Shown here piece by piece: positions 19,049 to 28,845 of a stretch of 64,000 nucleotides of DNA; positions within the stretch are counted from its first letter, which is position 1, and every line of letters starts with the position of its first letter. Below the pieces are notes generated by a model. That model did not search any database, was not told the origin of the DNA, and saw only the letters and a program-made list of their open reading frames with translations. This stretch comes from Flavobacteria bacterium RIFCSPLOWO2_12_FULL_35_11. GTDB taxonomy: Bacteria; Bacteroidota; Bacteroidia; Flavobacteriales; Flavobacteriaceae. The stretch spans positions 62,001-126,000 of the forward strand of contig MGWK01000011.1 in NCBI GenBank assembly GCA_001800975.1. The letters are read 5' to 3'. Both the position numbers and the translations under genes were made by a program.

Positions 19049-20527
19049 ATGATCAAACATTTTATAAATTTTGAATGGAAACAATTTTTTCGTTCCTCCT
19101 ATTGGCAAAAAAGTATTGCTTTAAATATTCTAATGGCATTTTTGGCGCTCTATTTTATATTGACATTTTTAGCTCTGGGCATAAGTTTATTTCCTATACT
19201 TGACAAGCAATTTCCGGAATCTGATCCGCTGGAATTGCTCAACGGATTTTTATTCTATTGGTTTTTAGCCGATTTGTTGATGCGATTTTTCTTGCAAAAA
19301 TTGCCGGTTATGAACATAAAACCGCTTTTGATTTTGCCTATAAAAAGAAGAAGCATTTTACATTATGTATTGGGGAAATCGGCCGTTTCATTCTTCAACT
19401 TTTTACCGCTTTTTGCGGTTATTCCTTTTGGAATTATGCTAATTATTGAAGATTACGGAACAATAACCGCTTTGGTTTGGATGCTTTTAATGGTTATTTT
19501 TACGCTAACCATTAATTTTTTAAATATCATTATTGAATCAAGATCGGCAGAAACAGAGTTGTCTTTTTTGCCAATAATAGTTATCGCTTCCGGTTTGTTC
19601 GCCTTAAATTATTTTGAAATAGTCTCTTTATCAACCCAATTGGCAAATGGCATCAATGCCATTCATATAAATCCGGCATTAATTTTAATTCCATTGGCAA
19701 TTTTAGCGGCTGTTTATTATATCAACTATACATTTTTATTGAAAAAACTGTATGTGGACGGCTCCCTAAAAGCAAAAACCCAAATTGCTTCAACAACCGA
19801 TTTGACTTGGACGCGCAGGTTTGGAACGATTGCTCCTTTTTTGCAATTGGATTTAAAACTATTGTGGCGGAATAAACGGCCGCGGTCTTCCATTTTTATT
19901 TTGATTATCGGTTTGTTGTATGGCTTGTTTTTTTATCCAAATCCAGCGTATGACAATTTGGAATGGCTGTATGTTTTTGTCGGTATTTTCGTTACCGGAA
20001 TATTTATCATCAACTTCGGACAGTTTATTCCGGCTTGGGACAGTGGTTACTATAAATTGTTGATGAGCCAGAATATCAAATACAAAGAATATTTAAATTC
20101 CAAGTATTCATTAATGGTCATGAGTTCCATAATTATGTTTGTCCTAAGCATTCCTTATGTTTATTTTGGATGGAAAATTTTGATGTTGCACTTTGCGGCA
20201 ATGATTTATAATTTAGGCATAAATACTTACATCATTCTTTTGGCGGGTTCCTTTAACAGAAAGAAAATCGATTTAACACAGCGTGCTGCCTTTAATTATC
20301 AAGGAACTGGAGCCGTGCAATGGCTGGTGGGTTTCCCATTATTGATTGTTCCGGTTGCCATTTTTTATGGGCCCTACAAATTAATTGGTTTTGAAGCCGG
20401 TGTGGCCACTTTAATTATTTTAGGGGCAATTGGAATTGTATTCCATCAAAAAATAATGAGATTTATCGTTTCCAAATATTTACATTCAAAATACATAATG
20501 ATCAACGCATTTGACCAGGACAATTAA
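19049..20527 (+). CDS. ABC transporter permease, DUF5687 family
   Basis: A 492-residue membrane protein with about ten to twelve hydrophobic segments spread through its length, starting MIKHFINFEWKQFFRSSYW. This N-terminus and the size fit the Bacteroidota DUF5687 family. The next gene, 68 bp downstream on the same strand, encodes an ABC ATPase, so it is the membrane half of an ABC-2-like exporter. The substrate is unknown. No extracytoplasmic binding protein is nearby, which agrees with export rather than import. Confidence 0.85.
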   Translation: MIKHFINFEWKQFFRSSYWQKSIALNILMAFLALYFILTFLALGISLFPILDKQFPESDPLELLNGFLFYWFLADLLMRFFLQKLPVMNIKPLLILPIKRRSILHYVLGKSAVSFFNFLPLFAVIPFGIMLIIEDYGTITALVWMLLMVIFTLTINFLNIIIESRSAETELSFLPIIVIASGLFALNYFEIVSLSTQLANGINAIHINPALILIPLAILAAVYYINYTFLLKKLYVDGSLKAKTQIASTTDLTWTRRFGTIAPFLQLDLKLLWRNKRPRSSIFILIIGLLYGLFFYPNPAYDNLEWLYVFVGIFVTGIFIINFGQFIPAWDSGYYKLLMSQNIKYKEYLNSKYSLMVMSSIIMFVLSIPYVYFGWKILMLHFAAMIYNLGINTYIILLAGSFNRKKIDLTQRAAFNYQGTGAVQWLVGFPLLIVPVAIFYGPYKLIGFEAGVATLIILGAIGIVFHQKIMRFIVSKYLHSKYIMINAFDQDN

Positions 20528-20595
20528 TTTAGCAAACAGTTTGCAGCTTAAAGCATTTAAACAAATACACAAATCAACGATTAAACATATATAAA

Positions 20596-21291
20596 ATGAT
20601 AAGAGTAACAGAACTTTCAAAAAAATACGGCGGGGTAACCGTTTTAAATATAGCATCATTAGAAATTCCAAAAGGCCAGGCTTTTGGGTTAGTTGGAAAT
20701 AACGGCGCGGGAAAAACCACCTTTTTCAATTTGGTTTTGGACCTTATCAAACCAACCACCGGAAATGTGATAAACAATGAAATTCAGGTGAATAAAAGTG
20801 AAGACTGGAAACCTTTTACTTCGGCTTTTATGGATGAAAGTTTTTTAATAGGTTATTTAACGCCTGAAGAATATTTTTATTTTATTGGCGAACTTCGAGG
20901 AATGAACAAGGCCGATATTGATGCTTTTTTAGGTCAGTTTGAAGAAATTTTTAATGGCGAAATTCTAAATAAAAAAAAATATTTAAGAGATTTATCCAAA
21001 GGAAATCAGAAAAAAGTGGGTATTATTGCCGCATTGATTGGGCATCCGGAAGTCATTGTTTTAGATGAGCCTTTTGCGAATTTAGATCCCACAACCCAAA
21101 TAAGGCTTAAAAAATTATTGAAGGATTTAACTGCAGCCAGCAATGCAACAATCTTAATTTCCAGTCACGATTTAGGCCACGTAACCGAAGTTTGCGATCG
21201 AATTGTGGTGCTTGAAAAAGGTGAAATTGTTAAAGACCTGCAAACTTCAGCAGAAACCTTACAGGAGCTGGAGACGTATTTTTCGGTGTAA
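20596..21291 (+). CDS. ABC transporter ATP-binding protein
   Basis: A 231-residue ATPase with Walker A GNNGAGKTT (about 34-42), a signature motif LSKGNQKKVGI in place of LSGGQ, Walker B VIVLDEPFANLDP and the switch His in LISSHDLGHV. It partners the DUF5687 permease just upstream. The DUF5687 pairing and the short 231-residue length place it among exporter-type ATPases. Confidence 0.95.
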   Translation: MIRVTELSKKYGGVTVLNIASLEIPKGQAFGLVGNNGAGKTTFFNLVLDLIKPTTGNVINNEIQVNKSEDWKPFTSAFMDESFLIGYLTPEEYFYFIGELRGMNKADIDAFLGQFEEIFNGEILNKKKYLRDLSKGNQKKVGIIAALIGHPEVIVLDEPFANLDPTTQIRLKKLLKDLTAASNATILISSHDLGHVTEVCDRIVVLEKGEIVKDLQTSAETLQELETYFSV

Positions 21292-21385
21292 CTCAAGTTA
21301 AATACATAGATTTTTGTATTTTTACATTCCTTACGGCAATAATTATAGGTTGTAATAAGTTAATGGGTGTAAAAAACAATTTCTT

Positions 21386-23563
21386 TTGAAAAATAGTTTT
21401 AAAATAATTGCAAGCTTTTTAATAGCGTTTTTTGTGGTTAATTGCTCAACTAAAAAAGATGCGTTTTTAAACAGAAGTTACCATTCGGTTTCCACAAAGT
21501 ACAACGTACTTTATAATGGCGACGAAGCATTACGCGTTGGTTTGGAACAATTAAACGCCAATTATGAAGACAATTATTGGGAATGTTTGCCCATCGAACC
21601 TTTAAAAATTGATGAACTGGCGCTGCCAGGAATGTCGGCAGACACCGATAATTCGCCCCAAGAATTTGAAAAAGCAGAAGAAAAAGCGGTAAAAGCGGTG
21701 CAAAAACATTCGATGCTTATTGCCCGCGAAGAACGCAACAAAAAAATTGACGATGCCTATTTGCTGCTGGGAAAATCGCGTTATTATTCCAAAAGATTTG
21801 TGCCCGCTCTGGAAGCATTTAATTATGTGATTCTTAACTATCCGAAAGCTAATTTAATCAATGAAACCATCATTTGGCAGGCAAAAACCCAGGTTCGGTT
21901 GCAAAATGAAGAACAGGCGATTCGAAGCTTGAATAATTTGTTAAAAAACAAATCTTTGAAAAGCGACATAAAGGAAGATGCCCATACCGTAATTGCGATG
22001 GCTTATATGAATTTGGACAGTTTACAACTTGTTATAAATCATCTGAATAAAGCAGTTTCATCGGACAATAATAAAGAACAAACGGCAAGAAATTTATTTA
22101 TACTCGGGCAGCTTTACAGCGAAAAAGGACTGAAAGATTCTTCGAACATCGCTTTCCAAAAAGTAATCGATTTTAAAAAAGCGCCTTATAAGTACAAAAT
22201 TCATGCGCAATTGGAAAAAGCCAAAAATTCAACCAATAAAGAGGATGATTTATCAACCTTAGCGATTCTTAAAAAGTTGGTGAAGGACAGGGACAACAGA
22301 CCTTTTTTGGATGAATTGTATTATCGTATTGGAATTATTGAACAGGAAAACAGTACAGAAAGTGCTATCGCCAATTTTAAAAAATCGTTGAAATCAAACT
22401 CCGAAAACAACCTTCAAAAAGAACTTTCTTATGAAGCGCTTGGAAATTTGTATTTTGACAAAGCCCAATTTATGGTTGCCGGCGCCTATTACGACAGTAT
22501 TTTAAACATCACAAAAAGCGATAACACAAAACGCGTGCGCCGTTTGTTGCGAAACCGAAATAATTTAAATGAAATTATTTTATATGAAAACAGTTCAAAA
22601 ATAAACGACAGTATTTTAACTGTTGTTGCCATGGGTGAAGAAGAACGAATTGCTTTTTTTAACGCCCATATTGAAAAGTTAAAAGCCCAAGAAGAAAAAC
22701 AAGCAATCAAAATAACGGTTAAAACCGGTTTGTTCAATCAAAATATTTCCAAGGCAGGAACTGGCGATAATTCAGGAAAATGGTATTTTTATAACATTCA
22801 GGCTGTTGGTTTTGGAGAACAGGAATTTAAGAAAATTTGGGGCGATCGTCCTTTGGAAGACAATTGGCGTTTGAGGGACAAATCACAATTAGGTTTTGTC
22901 AACAATCAAGATATTGCACAAATCAATGATGATATTGATGTGATGGAAAAACTGGAACTTTCTTACTATTTGGGCAAAATCCCTTCAGAAAAAGTGAAGA
23001 TAGACAGTATTGCAAATGAACGCAACACCGCCTATTTTAAATTGGGAATTATTTATAAAGAACAATTTAATGAATCGGATTTGGCAAAAGACAAATTCGA
23101 AAAATTAATTGGGTTTAATCCTGATTTGGCTTTGCTGATTCCTGCCAAATATCATTTGTATAAAATTTACGAAAGCCAGGGCAATGAAAAGGCCGTTTCC
23201 TTAAAAAATGACATTGTCGAAAATTATCCAACTTCAAAATTTGCCAAGATTATTTTGAATCCGAACCAAGTGCTTGAGGAAGAAGAAAAAAATGCGGCCG
23301 AAAGTGACTATGCTGCCATTTTTTACGAATATAAAGAAGAGAAATTTGAATCGGTTATCGAAAAAACCACCCTTGCAATCAGCAAATATTTAGGAGAACC
23401 TATCGTTCCGAAATTAGAATTGTTAAAAGCGTATGCCATTGGAAAAACAGCAGGATTGGTTTCATTTAAGGAAGCTTTGGAATTTGTTGCGTTGAATTAT
23501 CCGAACACGGAAGAAGCAAAAAAAGCATTGGAGGTGATAGAAACCATAAAACTAAAACTATAA
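21386..23563 (+). CDS. sprE: SprE-like gliding motility / type IX secretion TPR lipoprotein
   Basis: A 725-residue lipoprotein with a signal peptide and Cys20 in the FFVVNCSTKK lipobox. Tetratricopeptide-like repeats follow over most of the length. The N-terminal block FLNRSYHSVSTKYNVLYNG is typical of SprE/PorW, an outer-membrane lipoprotein needed for type IX secretion and gliding. The start is a TTG at 21386. The frame upstream is open for only a few codons and has no ATG, and the TTG gives a correct lipoprotein signal. It precedes bactofilin and the atp genes closely, as in other Flavobacteriaceae. The PorW homologue assignment rests on family knowledge. Confidence 0.85.
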   Translation: MKNSFKIIASFLIAFFVVNCSTKKDAFLNRSYHSVSTKYNVLYNGDEALRVGLEQLNANYEDNYWECLPIEPLKIDELALPGMSADTDNSPQEFEKAEEKAVKAVQKHSMLIAREERNKKIDDAYLLLGKSRYYSKRFVPALEAFNYVILNYPKANLINETIIWQAKTQVRLQNEEQAIRSLNNLLKNKSLKSDIKEDAHTVIAMAYMNLDSLQLVINHLNKAVSSDNNKEQTARNLFILGQLYSEKGLKDSSNIAFQKVIDFKKAPYKYKIHAQLEKAKNSTNKEDDLSTLAILKKLVKDRDNRPFLDELYYRIGIIEQENSTESAIANFKKSLKSNSENNLQKELSYEALGNLYFDKAQFMVAGAYYDSILNITKSDNTKRVRRLLRNRNNLNEIILYENSSKINDSILTVVAMGEEERIAFFNAHIEKLKAQEEKQAIKITVKTGLFNQNISKAGTGDNSGKWYFYNIQAVGFGEQEFKKIWGDRPLEDNWRLRDKSQLGFVNNQDIAQINDDIDVMEKLELSYYLGKIPSEKVKIDSIANERNTAYFKLGIIYKEQFNESDLAKDKFEKLIGFNPDLALLIPAKYHLYKIYESQGNEKAVSLKNDIVENYPTSKFAKIILNPNQVLEEEEKNAAESDYAAIFYEYKEEKFESVIEKTTLAISKYLGEPIVPKLELLKAYAIGKTAGLVSFKEALEFVALNYPNTEEAKKALEVIETIKLKL

Positions 23564-23574
23564 AATAATCCGAA

Positions 23575-23985
23575 ATGCAAAAGTTGATGTTTTTAGAAAA
23601 AAAAGTGATTCCCCCATTAGCATCAGAGCGAAATGTGGTGGGAAAAAACACCTCCATAGTTGGTGATGTTAAGTCGGAAGGAGATTTCAGAATTGACGGA
23701 AGCGTTGAAGGAACCATAAAAACCGCAGGGCGTGTGGTTATTGGCGCATTGGGAAGTGTTAATGGCAAAATTATATGCGACAATGCCGATATTGAAGGGA
23801 AATTTTCAGGACAACTATTGGTAAATAATTTACTAACCCTAAAAGCTACAGCAATAATTATGGGAGAAGTGGTCATCAGCAAATTATTGGTTGAACCGGG
23901 AGCTGAATTTAATGCAACCTGCACAATGAAAGGATCCGTTATGGAGCTACAAAATGATCAATCCAAACAAGAAAAAACAGCTTAA
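23575..23985 (+). CDS. Bactofilin (polymer-forming cytoskeletal protein)
   Basis: A 136-residue protein of beta-helix type (residues about 20-120) with the turns RNVVGKNTSIVGDVKSEGDF, RIDGSVEGTI and VVIGALGSVNGKI typical of bactofilins, which polymerise into filaments at the membrane without nucleotide. An internal ATG at 23587 could be the true start because family members often begin MF-EKK. It begins 11 bp after sprE, and its last 32 bp overlap the next gene, so translation is coupled. Confidence 0.9.
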   Translation: MQKLMFLEKKVIPPLASERNVVGKNTSIVGDVKSEGDFRIDGSVEGTIKTAGRVVIGALGSVNGKIICDNADIEGKFSGQLLVNNLLTLKATAIIMGEVVISKLLVEPGAEFNATCTMKGSVMELQNDQSKQEKTA

Positions 23986-24181
23986 TAAATACCTGCAATT
24001 AACGAGCATTGCATTTCAAATGGGCATCACTATTTATTTAGGCGCTTATTTTGGAAAAAAGCTTGACGCCTATTTTCAGACGGAAAAAACATATACCATT
24101 ATCCTTACCTTGGTTGCACTGATCATTTCGCTTTGGAGCGTTTTGGCCCAGTTAAAAAAGATCAATGAGAAAGATGATTAA
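23954..24181 (+). CDS. AtpZ/AtpI-family protein
   Basis: A 75-residue protein with two membrane helices, about 15-32 (TSIAFQMGITIYLGAYFG) and 45-63, and the motif FGKKLD between them. This is the AtpZ (Mg/Ca-linked) family found ahead of ATP synthase genes. It probably helps assembly of the c-ring or cation uptake. It overlaps bactofilin at its start and the next small gene at its end. Confidence 0.85.
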   Translation: MINPNKKKQLNKYLQLTSIAFQMGITIYLGAYFGKKLDAYFQTEKTYTIILTLVALIISLWSVLAQLKKINEKDD

Positions 24182-24560
24182 ACAACTACAGGTTTTTGGC
24201 ATAAAATTATTGATTGCACTTAGTATTGTTTTTGGAATTCACAGTGTTATTTTATATTTTTTAGGCATTTCAATAGCACAAAACCTACTTATTCCAAGCT
24301 ATATCACCAATTATTTTTTGGCCCTTTTGATTTTTTTTATTTTAGTAAAACTGAAAAAAAAATATCTCGATTTGCTGGGTTTTGTTTTTATGGCCGGAAG
24401 CTTCGTTAAATTTGGGGTATATTTTATTTTTTTCAATCCAGTTTTTAAGCAAAACGGATTGGTAAGTTCACAAGAGGCAACCGCCTTTTTAACACCCTAT
24501 CTTTTGTGTTTAATTGTTGAAACTTTTTATTTAATAAAACTGTTGAATAACAAGATGTAA
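24165..24560 (+). CDS. Small membrane protein upstream of atpB (DUF6168-like)
   Basis: A 131-residue protein with four hydrophobic segments (about 9-30, 40-60, 70-90, 108-128). It sits between atpZ and atpB, where Bacteroidota carry an AtpI-like protein, and looks like the DUF6168 group. The ATG at 24174 overlaps the atpZ stop (ATGATTAA) and is as likely a start as 24165. It probably assists F0 assembly, but this is inferred from position. Confidence 0.75.
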   Translation: MRKMIKQLQVFGIKLLIALSIVFGIHSVILYFLGISIAQNLLIPSYITNYFLALLIFFILVKLKKKYLDLLGFVFMAGSFVKFGVYFIFFNPVFKQNGLVSSQEATAFLTPYLLCLIVETFYLIKLLNNKM

Positions 24561-24632
24561 TGGGTTAAAAATTAATAAATAAACCTCTCTAAAAAACAAA
24601 TAAAATAGTTTTAGGTTTTTAATATAAAAATG

Positions 24633-24640
24633 TACATTTG
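24633..24640 (+). promoter_or_regulatory. -7 promoter element before atpB
   Basis: TACATTTG matches the Bacteroidota -7 consensus TAnnTTTG and lies 29 bp before the atpB start. The -33 region has only a weak TTAGG. It would give the ATP synthase genes a start separate from the sprE transcript. Confidence 0.5.
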
Positions 24641-24669
24641 CAAAATATTTTTGGGCACCACTATTAATA

Positions 24670-25773
24670 ATGTATATGTATAGAATTAACGTATTAAAAA
24701 CACTTACATTCCTGTTTTTTGCAATTACAGTCTCTGTAAACGCAGCCAACAATCCTGATGAAGCAATTCCTGCTGAACAAGAATCTCCCGTACAAAATCT
24801 AAAAACAGAAATTAAGGAATACATCAACCATCACTTGTTGGATTCTTATGATTTTACCTTGTATTCCTATACAAATGATGCAGGAGAACACAAATATATT
24901 AGTGCTCCATTGCCTGTAATTTTGATTGATAGCGGGTTAAAAGTTTTTTCGTCTTCAAAATTTCATCACGGAGAAACAGTTGCTGAAGTGGATGGACAAT
25001 TTTACGCATTATACCACAATAAAATTTATAAAACCGATGCCCTCGGCACAATAAATCATAATGAAGAAAACCACGCAACAAACGAAAAACCACTAGATTT
25101 TTCAATTACTAAAAACGTTGTATTCATTATTCTTGTAGGTTTGTTTATGCTTTTAATATTCAGCCGAATGGCCAATTCTTATAAAAATAATCCAATGCCT
25201 AAAGGTATCGGCCGCATATTTGAACCGCTTATTTTATTCATAAGAAACGACATTGCAATTCCAAATATTGGCGAAAAACATTACAGAAAATACATGAGTT
25301 ACCTGTTAACGGTATTTTTCTTCATTTGGATCATCAACTTATTGGGTTTAACGCCACTTGGGGTGAATGTAACAAATAACATTGCCGTAACGTTGGCTTT
25401 GGCTTTGGTAACTTATTTTATCACCACATTTTCAGGAAACAAAAATTACTGGAAACATATTTTTTGGATGCCGGGCGTGCCGTGGCCAATGAAAATCATT
25501 TTGGCGCCTATTGAATTGCTGGGAACTGTGATCAAGCCATTTTCATTAATGATACGTTTGTATGCAAACATCACTGCAGGGCATATTGTGTTAATGAGTA
25601 TTATCGGTTTGATGTTTATTTTCAAAAACTGGATCGGCAGTCCGTTGTCATTTGGTTTGGCGTTTGCCTTATCATTGCTTGAATTGTTGGTGGCAGCGCT
25701 GCAAGCTTATATTTTCACCATGTTATCTGCACTTTACTTCGGTTCCGCTGTGGAAGAACACGATCATCATTAA
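24670..25773 (+). CDS. atpB: F0F1 ATP synthase subunit a
   Basis: Forms the proton half-channels of F0 against the c-ring. The protein is 367 residues, longer than the E. coli subunit because of a Bacteroidota-type N-terminal extension with a signal-like helix (about 1-25) and an extracytoplasmic part up to about 155. The channel region has PNIGEKHYRKYMSY and the essential Arg in FSLMIRLYANITAGH. It ends in VEEHDHH. The ATG at 24676 is an alternative start. It is the first of six contiguous atp genes. Confidence 0.96.
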   Translation: MYMYRINVLKTLTFLFFAITVSVNAANNPDEAIPAEQESPVQNLKTEIKEYINHHLLDSYDFTLYSYTNDAGEHKYISAPLPVILIDSGLKVFSSSKFHHGETVAEVDGQFYALYHNKIYKTDALGTINHNEENHATNEKPLDFSITKNVVFIILVGLFMLLIFSRMANSYKNNPMPKGIGRIFEPLILFIRNDIAIPNIGEKHYRKYMSYLLTVFFFIWIINLLGLTPLGVNVTNNIAVTLALALVTYFITTFSGNKNYWKHIFWMPGVPWPMKIILAPIELLGTVIKPFSLMIRLYANITAGHIVLMSIIGLMFIFKNWIGSPLSFGLAFALSLLELLVAALQAYIFTMLSALYFGSAVEEHDHH

Positions 25774-25806
25774 AATTGAATGTTTAATTAATTAATTATA
25801 TATATT

Positions 25807-25998
25807 ATGGAAATTCCAACTATTGTAGGAGCAGGTTTAATCGTAATCGGTGCTGGTTTAGGTATCGGTAGAATTGGTGGTTCAGCAATGGACGCTATTG
25901 CACGTCAGCCAGAAGCTTCCGGGAAAATTCAAACAGCAATGCTAATTGCAGCAGCGCTTATTGAAGGTATTGGATTTGCTGCTTTATTTGCAGCATAA
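25807..25998 (+). CDS. atpE: F0F1 ATP synthase subunit c
   Basis: The c-ring monomer, 63 residues in two helices joined by the polar loop ARQPEA (about 34-39). The proton-carrying Glu is in AALIEGIGF (Glu53). The second helix lacks the Gln/Ser/Thr pattern of sodium-binding rings, so proton coupling is likely. It is shorter than usual (about 70-85) but complete. It lies 33 bp after atpB. Confidence 0.95.
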   Translation: MEIPTIVGAGLIVIGAGLGIGRIGGSAMDAIARQPEASGKIQTAMLIAAALIEGIGFAALFAA

Positions 25999-26078
25999 AA
26001 AAACAATTAGCCGCAACGGTTGGTTGCGGCCAATGTTTAAAACAGTAATTAGACACAAAAAAATATTAAAAATATACC

Positions 26079-26576
26079 ATGGATAAGTTAATAGAACAGT
26101 TTTCTTTAGGGTTGTTTTTCTGGCAATTAATTTTATTTGTTGCCTTGGTGCTTTTGTTAAAAAAATTCGCCTGGAAACCAATTTTAAATGCCGTAAACGA
26201 CAGAGAAGAAGGTATTTTAAAAGCTTTGGAATCTGCTGAAAACGCACGCAAGGAAATGCAAAATTTGACTGCAGACAACGAGCGTATTTTAAAGGAAGCA
26301 CGCATTGAGCGTGATGCCATGTTAAAAGAAGCGCGTGAAATGAAAGACAGCATTATTTCTGAAGCAAAAGGGGAAGCGCATGCACAGGCAACCAAAGTAA
26401 TTGAGCAGGCAAAAGCAACTATTGAGTCTGAAAAACACGCTGCAATTGCCGAAATAAAAAATCAGGTAGCCGAATTGTCATTAGAAATTGCTGAAAAAGT
26501 GATGAGAAATGAATTATCTGACAAAAACAAGCAAATTAAGCTTGTTGAAGACATGTTAAAGGAAGTAAAGCTATAA
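26079..26576 (+). CDS. atpF: F0F1 ATP synthase subunit b
   Basis: Peripheral stalk protein of 165 residues with one N-terminal membrane helix (about 9-30, FFWQLILFVALVLLLKKF) and the PILNAVNDREEGI turn, then a long Lys/Glu-rich coiled coil (about 45-145) rich in Ala. It anchors delta and F1 to F0. It follows atpE by 80 bp, in the usual order c, b, delta, alpha. Confidence 0.95.
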   Translation: MDKLIEQFSLGLFFWQLILFVALVLLLKKFAWKPILNAVNDREEGILKALESAENARKEMQNLTADNERILKEARIERDAMLKEAREMKDSIISEAKGEAHAQATKVIEQAKATIESEKHAAIAEIKNQVAELSLEIAEKVMRNELSDKNKQIKLVEDMLKEVKL

Positions 26577-26589
26577 GAATTAATTTCAA

Positions 26590-27141
26590 ATGAACGGATC
26601 CAGAGCGGCAATAAGATATGCAAAAGCAATACTAAGTTTTGCACTTGAACAACAAAAAGAAGTTGAAGTGAACGATGATATGTTGCTTGTTGCAAATACC
26701 ATTAAAGACAGTAAAGAGTTACAGTTATTGCTTAACAGCCCAGTGTTGAAAACTGAATTGAAAAAATCAGCTTTAAAAGAAATTTTTGCGAGCAAAACTA
26801 GCTCTTTAACAATTAGTTTAATCAATCTTTTAATCGACAACAAAAGATTGCCGATTTTAGGTGAGGTTGCAAAAAAATATAACGTGATTTTTGATTCATT
26901 AAAAGGAATTGAAGTGGCAAAAGTGACTACTGCAATTCCGCTTACTGAAGAATTGAATCAACAGGTTTTAAGAAAAGTAATTGAAATTACGGGAAAACAA
27001 GCAACTATTGAAAGCATCGTAAATCCTGATATTATTGGCGGATTTATCCTTCGTATTGGAGATATTCAATATGACGCAAGTGTGGCCAATAAATTACAGG
27101 TACTAAAAAGACAGTTTGAAAACGAAAGTTTTAATTCATAA
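26590..27141 (+). CDS. atpH: F0F1 ATP synthase subunit delta
   Basis: Connects the peripheral stalk to the alpha subunits. The protein has 183 residues, with the N-terminal helical domain SRAAIRYAKAILSFA and a C-terminal domain containing NPDIIGGFILRIGDIQYDASV, the conserved delta/OSCP end. It starts 13 bp after atpF. Confidence 0.95.
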   Translation: MNGSRAAIRYAKAILSFALEQQKEVEVNDDMLLVANTIKDSKELQLLLNSPVLKTELKKSALKEIFASKTSSLTISLINLLIDNKRLPILGEVAKKYNVIFDSLKGIEVAKVTTAIPLTEELNQQVLRKVIEITGKQATIESIVNPDIIGGFILRIGDIQYDASVANKLQVLKRQFENESFNS

Positions 27142-27176
27142 TTAAAAAAAGAATTTAGTTTTAAAAAATAGAAAGA

Positions 27177-28754
27177 ATGGCATCAATTAAACCAGCTGAA
27201 GTATCAGCAATTTTAAAACAACAATTGGCGGGATTTGAAGCATCAGCTTCATTAGACGAAGTTGGATCTGTTTTGCAAGTAGGTGACGGTATTGCGCGTG
27301 TTTACGGACTTGCAAATGTGCAATATGGTGAGCTAGTTGAATTTGAAGATGGAATGGAAGGAATGGTACTAAACCTGGAAGAAGATAATGTTGGCGTTGT
27401 ATTATTAGGTCATTCAAGAGCAATCAAAGAAGGATCTATCGTAAAACGTACTGAAAGAATAGCCTCTTTAAAAGTGGGTGAAGGAATCGTTGGTCGTGTT
27501 GTAAACACCTTAGGAAATCCAATTGACGGTAAAGGACCAATTCAGGGTGAAACTTTTGAAATGCCTTTAGAGCGCAAAGCTCCGGGTGTTATTTACCGCG
27601 AGCCGGTAACTGAACCATTACAAACAGGTTTAAAAGCGGTTGACGCAATGATTCCGGTTGGTAGAGGACAACGTGAACTTATTATTGGTGACCGTCAAAC
27701 CGGAAAATCAACAGTGGCTATTGATACCATTATCAATCAAAAAGAATTTTACGATGCCGGCGTTCCCGTGTATTGTATTTATGTTGCTATTGGTCAAAAA
27801 GGATCAACAGTGGCTAATATTGCAAATTTATTTGAAGAAAAAGGCGCAATGGCTTACACCACAATTGTGGCCGCCAACGCTTCTGACCCTGCTTCCATGC
27901 AGGTATATGCTCCAATGGCAGGAGCTGCAATTGGGGAGTATTTTAGAGATACCGGCCGTCCTGCATTAATTGTTTATGATGATTTGTCTAAACAAGCAGT
28001 TGCTTACCGTGAAATTTCCTTATTGTTACGTCGCCCACCGGGACGTGAAGCATATCCTGGAGACGTATTTTATTTACACTCCCGTTTGTTGGAACGTGCC
28101 GCAAAAATTATCAACAATGATACTATTGCAGCGCAAATGAATGACATTCCGGATTCACTGGTTGGAAAAGTAAAAGGAGGAGGATCTTTAACTGCTTTGC
28201 CAATTATTGAAACTCAGGCAGGTGACGTATCCGCATATATTCCAACTAATGTGATTTCAATTACCGACGGACAAATTTTCTTGGAGTCCGATTTATTTAA
28301 CTCTGGTGTTCGTCCGGCCATCAACGTAGGTATTTCAGTATCTCGTGTTGGAGGAAATGCCCAAATTAAATCGATGAAAAAGGTAGCGGGAACTTTAAAA
28401 TTAGACCAGGCACAATACCGTGAATTGGAAGCGTTTGCAAAGTTTGGATCTGATTTGGATGCAGCTACCATGAACGTAATTGAAAAAGGGAAACGTAATG
28501 TTGAAATCTTAAAACAAAATCAGAGCGATCCGTTTAAAGTTGAAGATCAAATTGCAATTATTTATGCAGGTTCCAAAAACTTATTGAGAGCGGTTCCTGT
28601 TGAAAAAGTAAAGGAATTTGAACGCGATTTTCTTGCTTACTTAAATGCAAAGCACAGAGATTCATTAGATTTGTTAAAAGCAGGTAAATTAACCGATGAG
28701 GTTATTGATATATTAACCATTTCAGCGAAAGAAATTTCAGCAAAATACGTTTAA
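27177..28754 (+). CDS. atpA: F0F1 ATP synthase subunit alpha
   Basis: Non-catalytic nucleotide-binding subunit of F1, 525 residues. Walker A is [13 protein letters not shown] (about 169-181). The family signature [13 protein letters not shown] follows at about residues 380-392. It lies 35 bp after atpH. Its gene is followed not directly by atpG but by an 88-bp double-hairpin repeat. The beta subunit gene is absent from this window. Confidence 0.98.
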   Translation: MASIKPAEVSAILKQQLAGFEASASLDEVGSVLQVGDGIARVYGLANVQYGELVEFEDGMEGMVLNLEEDNVGVVLLGHSRAIKEGSIVKRTERIASLKVGEGIVGRVVNTLGNPIDGKGPIQGETFEMPLERKAPGVIYREPVTEPLQTGLKAVDAMIPVGRGQRELIIGDRQTGKSTVAIDTIINQKEFYDAGVPVYCIYVAIGQKGSTVANIANLFEEKGAMAYTTIVAANASDPASMQVYAPMAGAAIGEYFRDTGRPALIVYDDLSKQAVAYREISLLLRRPPGREAYPGDVFYLHSRLLERAAKIINNDTIAAQMNDIPDSLVGKVKGGGSLTALPIIETQAGDVSAYIPTNVISITDGQIFLESDLFNSGVRPAINVGISVSRVGGNAQIKSMKKVAGTLKLDQAQYRELEAFAKFGSDLDAATMNVIEKGKRNVEILKQNQSDPFKVEDQIAIIYAGSKNLLRAVPVEKVKEFERDFLAYLNAKHRDSLDLLKAGKLTDEVIDILTISAKEISAKYV

Positions 28755-28842
28755 TCCCCTCCTGACCTCCCCGAAGGGGAGGAAAGAGCTTTTATTAACA
28801 AAAAATAAAGTCCTTTCCTTTGGAAAGGATTTAGGATAGGAA
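28755..28842. repeat. Twin-hairpin dispersed element between atpA and atpG
   Basis: Two perfect small hairpins lie 28 bp apart. One is CCTCCCC-GAA-GGGGAGG at 28766-28782, the other TCCTTTCC-TTT-GGAAAGGA at 28811-28829. The outer flanks CCCCTCCTGACC and GGATTTAGGATAGG are roughly inverted copies of each other. The structure resembles REP/MITE-type elements common in Flavobacteriia. It fills nearly the whole gap between two essential genes. Confidence 0.75.
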
Positions 28843-28845
28843 AAA

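Noticed and set aside
23466-23924. A 152-residue minus-strand frame over sprE and bactofilin
   Set aside because: Shadow of the real genes. Low-complexity Ser/Pro/Thr composition and no recognisable domain.
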